Positions 12,537-23,836 of a DNA stretch of 64,000 nucleotides are shown here, one piece after another (positions within the stretch are counted from its first letter, which is position 1; each line of letters begins with the position of its first letter). The notes under the pieces were generated by a model. The model was given only the letters and a program-made list of their open reading frames with translations, was not told the origin of the DNA and did no database searches. Location of the stretch: the NCBI RefSeq assembly GCF_041381155.1, contig NC_091144.1, positions 30,126,980 to 30,190,979 of the forward strand, in the 5' to 3' direction. The DNA is from Argopecten irradians (Eukaryota > Mollusca > Bivalvia > Pectinida > Pectinidae). The position numbers were made by a program, and so were the translations under genes.

Positions 12537-12871
12537 ATAAAAATATATTCCTTATGTTTACATTTTTTTCACGTAAATGAATATTATTTATTCTCGCAAA
12601 AGTTGCATATTTTCTATTAAAATACCCATGCTATTTTCTCTCCGTCATCGTCAACGAATTCGATTGAACAGCTGATTGGAATCGAGCCATTCATATGTTC
12701 CCACCAAAAGTGGGGTCATAACCCCACGTTACTACGCCAGCTACTATTCCCGTAGCAATAGAATCGCCGCACGTGTTGTACTATCATTATACGCTGATAA
12801 TGACAATACTAGAAAGCATGTTTATTGAGTCCATGTCAGTGCAAATTGTGAACCCATCAGAGGGCCTATAG

Positions 12872-13013
12872 ACCATTTTAGACGTTTTATGAGTCTAGAT
12901 CAAAAATCGATGTTAAAAGTTATATTCTACAATATACTAGATCTATACCTGTTCTACAATGTAGAATAAGGTTTTTATTGATTTTTGATATAGACCCCAT
13001 AAAACGCTATGGT
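12872..13013. repeat. 142-bp foldback element
   Basis: An imperfect palindrome: the left arm begins 'accattttagacgttttat' and the right arm ends 'cataaaacgctatggt', with internal pairing through 'gatcaaaaatc'/'gatttttgata' and 'attctacaat'/'attctacattgtagaac'. Next to it a 25-bp segment 'gctatggtaattggcgattt' is present twice (about 13,005-13,060). Confidence 0.6.
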
Positions 13014-13639
13014 AATTGGCGATTTAAAGGGGGAGCTATGGTAATTGGCGATTTAAAGGAAGGGCGTTAATGATATTCTTAAAGTAATCCAGTTATGAAC
13101 ACCTTACGTAAACGATCACTTACCAACAACTAAATGACGCATGCAAAAAAAACGCTTATGTGATTGGGAAATTTGAGTATACAAAAGAATTCCTCTGCAA
13201 CCTAGAGGTAGCGCGACTTAATCAAATACGTAATAGGAAACTATTCATTATCAAAGCTTTATTATCAACATTTCTGTTATATACCAGCGTATTTTATGCG
13301 TCAGCGAAAAGCACGTCATTGTGAGACAAATTTATTTCCTTCTAAAATATAAACTCAATTGTTTTTAAAGGTAATAAAAACAAACTGCAATCGTTTGAAA
13401 CATGTGCAGGTTGTTATGCACGTTGCTAAGCGATACATTTTCAGAATTCTTCCGTGTGCATTTTTATATAAATCTCGGATATAATAGTCATAAAGATATA
13501 TAAAATTGTGGTAATTCAAGCTTAATTAAACTGCCCATAGTAACCTTTCGTATAATATTTTTTCCTTTGTAATCGTCCAATTTTTTTCATGACAGCTTCT
13601 CGATATTAAGTCGACCATTCTCTCCTTTGATTTAAGTGG

Positions 13640-14125
13640 GACTGCATACCCTGCAGGTCTGCTGATCCTATTGCATGATCATAAAAGGCGATTTACGTTA
13701 TGTTTTTTTCGCGGCTTCCTTTCTTCCAAACTCCCTTCCTTCTTTCTTATTTCTACTTTGACACCGCCTCACGTTTGGCCTGGAGTTGAACGCTCGCCCC
13801 TGAGAGGAAGGCCCTGGGTTCTGTCTCCTATCCGACCAGTGTCCGCCTGTTGCTGCTTAGTGTTCAGAAAAAGCGGAGTGGGACGACTGATTTGCCCGTT
13901 TTCATTATAATGTGACAGGATCGGTGTGCTGTCCATTGTCTCTAGTGGTATGCGTCAGTGAGATAACATTATAAGGGGCAAGAGTTCGCTATTACAAAGA
14001 GACACAAAACAAACTTGATACCGCAGTCTCTCAAAATGTAAAGACATAAACACATTGCATACATGGGAGGTAGTCTTTAAATCATCACAGCTGTTTTGAA
14101 TAAAAATAGAAATAAACAAAATAGT
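13640..14125 (+). mobile_element. Dispersed repeat family A, near-full copy
   Basis: Same block order as 1,090-1,605: 'ataaaaggcgattta', 'caccgcctcacg', 'gttctgtctcc', 'cagaaaaagcgg', 'cattataatgtgacagg', 'ccgcagtctctcaaaa', 'catgggagg', then an A-rich end. It includes a 79-codon frame that is repeat sequence, not a gene. Confidence 0.6.
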
Positions 14126-14206
14126 CAGCCAACCACAAAAAAGCGTTAGTGAGTTGAAAGATCATCGGTGACCAGGGAGTAAGGGATGTGGGTTGTGTGT
14201 CCTGGC

Positions 14207-14450
14207 CCCGTTTTCTCGAAATAAGCTGAAGTCCAAAAATGACTTAAAGTGTACACGGAATGGTTTGGTTTATAAGGCTTGATAAAAGCGTCATTGGTAA
14301 AATTTAGAATGCCGAAAGTACGAGTTTCATAGCGATTACGGTATTAGAGATAATGCGCCGTTTCTCTAGAACACACCTGAAGCCCCAAGCCACTGACCCC
14401 GATTCAGGACCCCTGACCTGTGACGTCACGAGGACAACGGGATCGACTCG
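14207..14450 (+). repeat. Left member of an inverted repeat pair (about 250 bp)
   Basis: Begins 'cctggccccgttttctcgaa' and ends near 'gtgacgtcacgaggacaac'. The same landmarks occur in the same order on the opposite strand at 16,487-16,797, including 'acttaa(a)gtgtacacgga'. The two could be long TIRs of one 2.6-kb element or two separate insertions of one repeat. Confidence 0.6.
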
Positions 14451-14459
14451 CTATTAGAG

Positions 14460-16480
14460 TGGCGTGTCTGCCATCTAATGTGAACCATCCGTTTGTAAAA
14501 ATCGATTTTGAAGACACAAATACCTGTGTACATGTCCGATATCTATTTAAAAATATTATCCTCAATCACAGATATGAGTTTGGAATATGCATGGAAATAG
14601 GGATTTATACCATACATATATTGATGTACCTGTCGTAGATAAATGAACATCTCTGCGCGATTACTGCATAATTATACACAATAAAATGTACATAATAATC
14701 CATGTACGTTGTATATCCGCGGTGTTTGGGACCACATATACATGAATATTATATCAAGGACGTATAATGTTCTTGATTATGTTACCCAAAACCCAAACTC
14801 GAGTCGTCTAATGTCAACTGGTCAAATAAATCCTTGAACCCACTTTACAAAATTCCGACTTTTTCATAAAACCTGCCCATACGACTTAAGGTATGATTCT
14901 AAACAGATTTTTTTGCATATGTGCAAATGCATCTAGCTACTAATTGTGTTTTGTCTGAAATCGATCGTGTGACTTAATACACATTTAATACCATTGTTTA
15001 ATTACCAGTAAATATGTTTGTCATTTAATTCTACTGTGAGTTGGTGGATTTAATTCTATATACTAAGTTTTGAGAACCGTAACACATTTTTAGAATTTAG
15101 ATGGAGTGATATTTTCCGATCTAATTGTTTTTTGACGAAATACATTCAGCTTTCATATACACGTAATCACGGTACATCCGACGACTTGTTGATATTTCGC
15201 TCACATTCATTCATTAGTGTCTTTACTAGAACAATAAATCATACACGGGTCAGACGAACTGAAGATGTCTTATGTCTTTTCCAAATATCAGATATCAAGT
15301 TTCAAAATCAGAATACTTTCAATGTCGTGCCGCGTTAATCTCTATACCTGTATACTGCAGTAACTAAAGCGCGTGATCAACCCTGGCTAATGAGGGGATT
15401 ACGTAAGAAAGGTGTTAGTGACCTGCCACGCTTAGTTGATTAGCACACGTCACGTGTCAAAATATCAGTACACAGGTAAGTTAGCGATAGGCCATCATGT
15501 TATTGTTGTATAATGTCATATTTGTAAACACTTATAAATTTTTGGTTTAAAAATAAAAGTAAAATATACCGTTTATGCGTAACATATAACAAGTGTGTCA
15601 AGCACTACATGTATATACTTCAGAAACACCCATGCATACATTTGTACATAATAAATGTTTCTGGTTACATGTATATGTATTTTTATAACAAAAACTGCAA
15701 AATTATTTACAAATGACATATAGAGAAAGATTAATGCAAATATAATGCACAATGTCAGAATTTTGATACATCTGATAGTTACTAGATTTCAGATGTCCAA
15801 TTCTTTGTGAATTTTGGTCAATATCGATCATTATTATGATACCAAAAATAATAATCTATATGATCAATAAATGTACTGTTGAAGATTGTTTAAATAACAC
15901 ATGTCGACATAGATTAAAAGAGAAGAGAAACACGTTATAGCTATAAATGAATTTTATTATTATGAATTCAAACTCTCAAGTTTTGTTTTATTGTTTACCC
16001 TCAATTTATGTCTATGATGGCTAGTGTATTGAACTATAAAATACATTCAACACATTTTCTTTTTTTGTTATGTTGGTTCTTGAAATTCATAGCAGTGAAT
16101 TTTTATTTATACAGAAACATATTCAAATGGATAATTATATGACCATCATTTTCCGAATTTGTCTCTTTTAAGATTACATAGTGAAAATTGAATATTCCCG
16201 AAGTTTGATAATTTAGTGATTTGTTGAAACAGAGATTAGATCTCTAGTAAAAATGTACCGAGGCGTGCACGTATAAAAGTTTACACAAGGTACACAAAGT
16301 GATGCTTTTAGACTGATTATAAATATGTATTTTAGCCTTATTTCAGTTGTGATATTTCCTAATATAATATGATCAAATCGTCATCATAACTGTATATATA
16401 TTTGTCAAATTATCGTAACCCCAATTGAGGAATATATATATGTCCACCGTTGTGCTATAACCCCACTACCAAACATATAC
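14460..16480. other. AT-rich interval between the inverted pair
   Basis: No open frame of note and no recognisable transposase. If the flanking repeats are TIRs, this is the interior of a non-autonomous element. Confidence 0.4.
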
Positions 16481-16486
16481 AGCTCA

Positions 16487-16797
16487 CTGCCGTTGTCCTC
16501 GTGACGTCACATCCTGTTATTTCCCAAATCAGGGTGAGCGGCCGATACCCTGATTAGCAGTCGTTATACAGGTAAAAATCGAGCACTTCGGAGAGCGGTA
16601 TCTCGGTACTGAAGCGGCCGATTTTGATGCGGTTTTCAACATTCTTGTCAGGAGATCAGACAGAATAACATATCAAAATATAATTTTCCGTTCCGTGTAC
16701 ACTTAAGTCGTAAGTTTTTATATAAGTTACATAAGGAGAAAAACTTAAGTTTGACTTAAGTCTGCACTTTTATTTCGAGAAATCGGAGCCTGGCCAA
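16487..16797 (-). repeat. Right member of the inverted repeat pair
   Basis: The reverse complement carries 'cctggccaggctccg', 'tttctcgaaataa', 'acttaagtgtacacggaacg' and 'gtgacgtcacgaggacaac', matching 14,207-14,450 with internal length differences. Confidence 0.6.
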
Positions 16798-16799
16798 GA

Positions 16800-19240
16800 C
16801 TCGAAGAAGTCGACAACATTCTGGTTCTTGCTCTTGTTGGCCTTTAAGTATGAAGTGTGAAATCGTCTTGTCAATTGTTGGTGTAGTCACAGTATCACCC
16901 GATAGGGTGTGTTTTGTCTTTCACAGTAGGTTTAGATAATCGTTAACAGCCAGAGTCATTTAAAGACGATCTCCCACGTGTGCATTGTGTTGCGGTGTGT
17001 GAATGTGTACATACGTTTTGGGAGGCTGTGGTATATTCGTATTGTATCTCCTTGTAATTGTGGAACTCTTCATCATTTTCTTTTGTCGTAAGTTTCAGTG
17101 AGATTAGACGATGTGAAATTGAACAGTTTCCACCATTAAAAGGAGAAATATATCGAGATACAACATACACACAAGACATCGCAAGTTGTATTTGTCTCTT
17201 TGTGATAGTGTAATTCTTGTCATTTTAAAACTAAAGCATACCACCAAATAACCAAACAGCACATTCAAAGCGGTCATATTATATTGACGATGGACAAACT
17301 AGTCAGAGGCCGTCCTTATATATGAGCTTAGCTTTTCAGTAGTAAACTAAATATAGATCATTTTATGTTATGTTGCATTGACTTGTAATTCGCTGGTCAG
17401 CTCACACTGGTAGTGACTACGTCAATCTGTAAGAGAACCCTGGCTCTATTTAGACATGGTCAAATACACCTACGTAACATAAAAAAGCTCTCACAGCAAA
17501 AACCAATGTTTGTCCTTGACTCAAGCAGTTGTGTAAGATTTATATTTAATGCATCGTTATATTTACCTGGTACACGTGTTCTAAAGTCGATTTGAAAAAT
17601 TCATTAATTATTTTTTCTATGCGTCGTAATTTTCACCCACGTGAATCAAAAAGAGATTTTTATATAATATTTACCACCAAAAGATATCAACATTTTCAGA
17701 ATTACATGAGCTCAAAACGATTTTGGTAGTACTGCCAAAAATAATGATATTTACATGCAGTGAATTGAGTATACATGGTCAAAGCAAGAAGCCAATTAAA
17801 GTTGTGTTCTACAAGTCATTTTATAATTTTTTCAGCGATATTAGTAAATATTATGTAACCGTTCAGGTGTGTTTTCGTCTAAACATACATAAAATATTAA
17901 ATATAATACTATTACAGTGAATACATTCTGTGTTGTTGCAAATGCTTATAAAGCGTCATACATGTTTGCCTGTGGCTTTGAATGATTTTCACGGCTTGAT
18001 TCATCACAAATTATCAATTTCAATAGATTACAGACGAAAAACCGACATGTCATTTTTTCGCCCTACTGTGACACAGATAACTTCACAAAGATTATCAAAG
18101 CGAAGCGTATCCGGTTCAGACCCAATAATCAATATATCAATATCACCATTGATGAAGTCTCCTCAGACGATGGCTCTCGTAAAATAAATATGATCTGGTG
18201 TATGCTGTAGTGTTATTTATCCAACTTTAACAATGCCTTTTCTTGACCTCTGTATAGGAGACAAGACGTAATTGAATTGTTGATTTTTATTTTGCCGGAC
18301 ATTCTTGTCAGCCCTTGGAAACAAAACCCCGTCAAGTGGTGTAATTCTAATCAAGCAGATAGTAAAAAAGACCTCGGTAATCCTGAAGTTATTTTGCGAT
18401 ACTACAGGGCTTCGGGGGTTTCCGGAATGGCCAGTTGTGGAGATTATCCGGTTCCTAAAATCAATGTTATAGGAATAAGACGATAAGAGATGGCGTGATG
18501 AGCGTAGGTCAATAGTTGAACGAGGACACAGAAGGGGCGTTCAAAGATAGTGCAAAAGCAATTTATGATAACATTATAAACGTACTGCCAAGGTAAATTC
18601 CACTTAAATGCTTGAAGAGACGCCGGAAGACTTTCCACTGGGTTTTGATTACTTTGTTAACTTTAATAAGAAACTGTGTTGTATTTTTTTTAATACATTA
18701 TATTTACTAACGGAATCACGTGGTGAAATAGGTGTAATATCTCCTTTTTAATACCTTTATACATGTATGATATATTTTAAAGATAACAGTACCACACATT
18801 TTACGTAAATAAGTTTGAATTTGACTTTTTTAGGATAACTCTCTCATAACTCTTTTTAGAGTGGCTTTTTTAGGATTTGTACCTTTCAATATTTTGATAG
18901 GATTGTAAATCTTTGAAGGTAAGACGTTAATAAATTATCTTATCTTATTATCTTAATTATTTGTATCCTGCTGGTGACAGACGATTATGACCAATACATA
19001 TGGATGTAAAATGTGTGGTTTTGTAAGTAGGAGATAATGAACTTTGCAAATATTGTTGGAAAATTTTGGTCGGTTTTTGTTTGGGTGCGGAACTCAGTTC
19101 AAGATGGTAGCCTGCATTTTAAATGTTAATATGGTGGTAAATCTTTGAGATATTCTATTCACTGGTGTAAAATGGTCTTCCAAATTAGCGTAACAAGACC
19201 AGACATGAAAATTCCGTTTAATTAACTTGCACAGTGGCAA
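16800..19240. other. Intergenic, no gene seen
   Basis: Contains a reverse fragment of repeat family A near 16,940-17,050 ('gggaggctgtggtat' read on +). Frames at 17,413, 17,930 and 18,277 have no recognisable domain. Confidence 0.4.
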
Positions 19241-19249
19241 CCAATTTGT

Positions 19250-19600
19250 CTGTGTACATGCCACCGTCATTGCATCTGTGTACATGCCACCGTCATTGCA
19301 TGATCGTACACCTTGCCTTAATCTCTTTTTCCTTATCTGACTTAAGTCTTCTCAACATCTCCTTTGACACCGTCTCACTAAAAAAAACTCAAATTGAACT
19401 TTCGCCCTTGTAAGATTAGCTTTGGGTTGTGTCCCCTGACAAAGGAATACCATAATCAATAAAAGTGGTAGTTACTTTTCTTGTTTAGCCAGTGTGACGA
19501 CTGTTAAGTCATTGTCAGTATAATAGTGCTGTTCTATGTCTTTGGCAGTATGCCTCATTGAGATACCACCTACTATCAAATTCACAGCACTCCCGCGATT
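19250..19600 (+). mobile_element. Diverged copy of repeat family A
   Basis: Blocks 'tttgacaccgtctcac', 'ataaaagtggtagttac', 'gacgactg', 'cagtataatagtg' and 'gtctttggcagtatgcctca' are in family order. Its 5' edge holds a 26-bp tandem duplication of 'tctgtgtacatgccaccg' plus 8 bases. Confidence 0.5.
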
Positions 19601-20210
19601 ATATTTTACAAGGAGATTCAACATGGTGTATTCTTGTAAAAGTCTTCTAAGACATACAAGCAAGTACTGCACGCAATAAATTGCATTCGTGTGCAGCCCT
19701 AAAACGTCTAAAAATGCTCTTAGGGCACTCTGGTGGGTCCATGATCATATAATCTCTAACTAATTCTCAGATCCATGTGGTCCTAACCATTCAATGACCA
19801 ATCTTACTTTGATTGGGTAGGGTGCACGTGCAGCTTGGCGTCTTTGGCAGTATGTTATAATGAAGTGACATTATAACACCTATAGGACATATACCACAGG
19901 CGCACGCATTTTGTTTTTAATAAAGATATTATAAAATATATGTTAGTAGTATTCTCTGAATTAATATATATGCTCTCAGATTATTTTAGTCTGCAAATGC
20001 CCGTGCGACATACCACAGTCTGCGACAACACATGTGCATTTATAACACGCAGCAATATTATAATATTAAAAATAGAAATAGCGGAGGGAGGCGTGCTTAA
20101 GTTGTCTTTAACCATTAATAAAGGAGCCGCAGTTGATCAAAATTAACCTACTACATTTGGTCGGGGAAAGGCCCATATTTTTTCACTATCGCAAGAGTCA
20201 CAACACGAAA

Positions 20211-20342
20211 TAGTCCGCTAAACCTGCTTATATTATTAGGATTGATTTTTTTTTTATTATTATTATTTTTCCTAATGTATATATATTAGGCCAAAAAAAA
20301 TAATTAAAAGACCAATAACATATAGGCAGGTTTAGCGGACTA
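20211..20342. mobile_element. 132-bp foldback MITE with 9-bp target duplication
   Basis: Terminal inverted repeats 'tagtccgctaaacctgc' and 'gcaggtttagcggacta' (17 bp, perfect). The flanks carry the direct repeat 'aacacgaaa' at 20,202-20,210 and 20,343-20,351. A 9-bp target duplication is the hallmark of Mutator-like elements. It sits inside a repeat family A 3' fragment. A second, shorter member is at 23,266-23,337. Confidence 0.8.
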
Positions 20343-21013
20343 AACACGAAAATACAGCAGTCTCTCAAAATACACACGCACTTCAAATTTGTAGCGCACT
20401 ACATACAAGGTAGACACCGACTGTCGTAATAGGGACCATCCAAGATTTATGGTATAGAATAACGATCGACATTCGTTTTACGATATGGCCATATTGTGTA
20501 ATTGTGTTATCCGCAGAATGTCTGTCTAATCGTATTTAATGACTTCCTTGTGGTCATAAAATTACCAGAGTTAATATGCGTAGTGTTGTATTCAAGAAGT
20601 ACTGACATGTATATAGACAAATGCCTAATCTTATCTCGCCTGAGCACGCTGTCTAGCCTACAACTCGTGATCAAGTACACTCTATAGGTACTCTTGTCTG
20701 ATTACAGATTACTTTAATTACCAAATCGCGCGTAATGTAAGAAGCTTTTGGTGTGCTTTTTCAGTAATGTTTTTGTTATAACTTTATATTCGGAAATATT
20801 ATAAAACATATTATGGTATAACTAAAATCAAATATCTCTTCCTTTTATTAACGTGATAGGCCTATGCTACATGCTTGTATTGTTTTACACTTTTCTGAAT
20901 CTGCAACCAAACATTTTATTAGGCTCCGCTAAGATATCAACATACAGTACCTAGACAAAAGTACTTGAACACCTAATATTTTTCATTATGTATTTGATGT
21001 ATTTTTTTTTTTT

Positions 21014-21311
21014 CTTTGAATTTTCCTGATCTCCTCTATAGATGGATATTAACCAAATTTGGCAAGCTTATAGAAAATTATCTACACTTTCAGCTCATAA
21101 TATTTTCTGAATTTTCCAATGTTTCGTTTTCAAATTATCACTATTTTGTGCATAGCTTCAACTTTTTAACGTCATTTTCATCATCGTTCTTACCAAAACT
21201 TATAAAAAGTACATAAAGTAAAATTTTGATAATATAATGAGCTGAAAGTTCTAGAAGTATGCCAAATTTGGTTGAAATCCGTCAATAGATGAGATCATGA
21301 AATTTCAAAGA
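21014..21311. repeat. About 300-bp foldback element
   Basis: The left arm (ctttgaattttcctgatctc, then 'accaaatttggcaag' and 'ctttcagctcataatatttt') is mirrored by the right arm ('aatataatgagctgaaag', 'gccaaatttggttg', 'gagatcatgaaatttcaaag'). No coding capacity. Confidence 0.7.
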
Positions 21312-21653
21312 AAACATGTTAATAACAGTTATATTTCATGGGCAGTTGTATAGAGAACTGATCTAGTATATATATGAAGAGCCCAAGTACTAACTGTAAC
21401 GTTAGGTACTGGTAAAGCTCTGAAACATTGATTATCAATTTCATAACATATTTTGATTAGAGAATTGTTTAAAAAATATCTAAAATGCACTGCAAGAGGA
21501 AAGAGCCAATAAAATTCAATTTGATTTTTTTTTTTTATTTCTGTACTGAGGCATAAAGAGCTCATAACTGAAAGAATTGCGACGTAAGGGAAGTAATTCT
21601 TACAATACTAGTCATCGAGAGTTGCTTCCCTTGGTTTCACAACAAGCGATTTC

Positions 21654-21784
21654 ATTGGTCAATTGAAACAGGAAGCGCCGACTTCAAAGAGAGTTATTCA
21701 CAAACATTTGACCACAAACAACTGCACTTGTTTTGAACACAACGCACGTCCATTGCAGAGAAACACTGTCCAAGTATAGTTCCA
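21654..21784 (+). promoter_or_regulatory. Candidate securin promoter and 5' UTR exon
   Basis: Inverted CCAAT (ATTGG, 21,654-21,658), an ETS-like CAGGAAG (21,669-21,675), GCGCC (21,675-21,679) and, three bases on, TTCAAA (21,683-21,688), the complement of the CHR hexamer TTTGAA. A donor-like 'cca|gtaagt' follows at 21,785 and could join an acceptor 'tttagcag' ending at 23,832, four bases before the securin ATG. Cell-cycle genes of this type commonly use CCAAT plus CDE/CHR sites. The exon and its use are inferred. Confidence 0.3.
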
Positions 21785-22097
21785 GTAAGTCTGAGAACTG
21801 GTTTGCAGTTAAAAGTACTTTATCTTTTATTTAGAAAATGAGTGCTTTAATTCTAGAAAATGTTGTTTTTGACTAGCAATGGATCTGATTCGAACTCTCA
21901 GTTTCATGGCGTTTCGGACCTACTTTAGGCCTATTTATTTATTCTGGAATGTAGAACGAATAATACGGTCTTCACTTCATTCTCGACAGCTTTTATTCTA
22001 GTATTCTTACACGTGCACAGCTGAAAATGTTTATCTTAGCCTCTGGTCAAAGTAAACAAATAAACGTAAATTAATGTGAAGGAATCGAATAGAAGGA

Positions 22098-22112
22098 GGG
22101 GGGGGGGGGGGG
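22098..22112 (+). repeat. Poly-G tract
   Basis: Fifteen consecutive G residues after 'agaagga'. A potential G-quadruplex on the + strand, upstream of securin. Confidence 0.9.
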
Positions 22113-23134
22113 TGTCACCGTTGAAAATAAGATGTTTGAAGTTCTGATTCATCATGTAGGCCTTCTATAAAAATAACTATATTATATTGCGAAAAATATT
22201 TGCAGTACGTATACTTTACGGTCACCCTTGAATTAATAGCGACAACAAACGTTGTGTCAGAACTTCAAATTAACTATCTAACCACAGGGCCATAAATAGT
22301 AACCCTCTATAAGCATCTATTTGTCAGATTGCAATATTATTCCAGTTTTTGTACCAATCTCATAAATAGAGCCTATCATCTGTCTGTTGGTCTATGTATG
22401 GAATTCTTCCTGCACGTGTTTCCATAAATAGCATCCTTGGATACAGGTCTGGAGCGCACCTGTTATCAACCAGGTGCGGGTACCCAGATTGGCACACCCA
22501 GGTAAAAACAGTGAGCATAGAAAAATATCGGGATAAATTGAAAACTACAATACAAATATCAACAATTATTGCCATTGAACACTTTTCTCCATATGTATTT
22601 TTAGAATGATTTATGTCAAAATCAATGTTGTTGGCAGGTAAAATTTCATCTTTATGGTTATCACTTGCCTTTCACTTGATTTTCAGGTATTTTCTCAAGT
22701 TTATCTCTGTACAAAATTCCTCCTAGCAATGGTCATGTGGAAATATCACCATTAAAATATTTCATGATGATCAAGGAATAATTATAGCAACAGCTAAAAG
22801 AAAATTTCCAAAGTGAAATTAAAACGAAAGCATTATTATCAAAAAGTGTGCCATTATGGGTAGCGTGCCAATTTGGGTAACATGACGTTATATGAAAAAT
22901 TAGCCAGAAATACATATATATAAACACAACGGATTCATTAATCGCTTGCCAGAAATCTGACCTATTTTTTTTCTAACTCTGTATTTTCATACTTAATCGT
23001 CACCTACCTACGTATATGTATTTATAACACCGATATCTTCATAAAGGTTCAATCTTTTCATCCATATCAGTGTTCACACGTCTCTTTTTCTCTACAAGTT
23101 GTAATATTATTTTAATCAGGACGTGCATTGCTCA

Positions 23135-23188
23135 TTTCGCGCCATTTTGATTTGAGTCGCCAGCGACCTTGACCCGAACGACCATTGG
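23135..23188 (+). promoter_or_regulatory. E2F-like site and CCAAT box upstream of securin
   Basis: TTTCGCGCC at 23,135-23,143 is a textbook E2F/DP motif. An inverted CCAAT (ATTGG) lies at 23,184-23,188. Both sit about 650-700 bases before the securin ATG. This could be a proximal promoter or enhancer, or the true promoter if transcription starts here rather than near 21,700. Confidence 0.35.
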
Positions 23189-23265
23189 ATTTGGACCTTT
23201 TAGTCTCATACAGTCTAATTTAATAGATATATTTTAATACTCCTTTATGGCAGTTGCTATTTAGT

Positions 23266-23337
23266 AAGTCCGCTAAAACTGAACATAATTGCAGTCAGAA
23301 TTTTGAGTCTGTGATTATGATCAGTTTTAGCAGACTA
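23266..23337. mobile_element. 72-bp foldback MITE with 9-bp target duplication
   Basis: Termini 'aagtccgctaaaactga' and 'tcagttttagcagacta', flanked by 'ctatttagt' at 23,257-23,265 and 23,338-23,346. It shares the 'AGTCCGCTAAA' end with the 132-bp element at 20,211. One of the shortest such elements one could still call a transposon. Confidence 0.75.
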
Positions 23338-23836
23338 CTATTTAGTGTGCTGGTATGTCAGTGTTAGGGATAAATTGATAATCTGGGTACTGGTAATCAT
23401 GGTTAGGCAACATAAGGGTTACGTTAATTATAAGAGCATGACCATCTTTTGGATGAGTGTCCGCTCAGTATTGGTTCGTACCCATGTTTGCAGAAATAAT
23501 AATAATCAGTGATTTACAGGACTCACCTAGACAAGTCCTGGACTAATGGTTTTCCTTTTGTACTCGCTTAAAGTTTGAGAACCTTTATAGATTTTTCTTT
23601 GTGATGGGACTCATCAAATTGAAAATGTGAAAATTATTGATCTGAACTTGTGTAGATTGGTTTTTGAAAATAGTCAAAATAGTGTGCATGTTGATGTAAT
23701 TATAATACAGTATGTTTTGTCATATTAGTCAAGATGTCTAAATGATAATGTCATGAATTATATAGATGTTTACAACTGCAGTCTACACATGCCAATAAGA
23801 GTGAATCTGGTCTGAAGTGAGCTGTTTAGCAGAGAC

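Noticed and set aside
13671..13910. 79-codon frame with several cysteines
   Set aside because: Lies wholly in a copy of repeat family A.
22454..22476. Short stem GCACCTG/CAGGTGC as a regulatory site
   Set aside because: Seven-base arms are common by chance; no context supports function.
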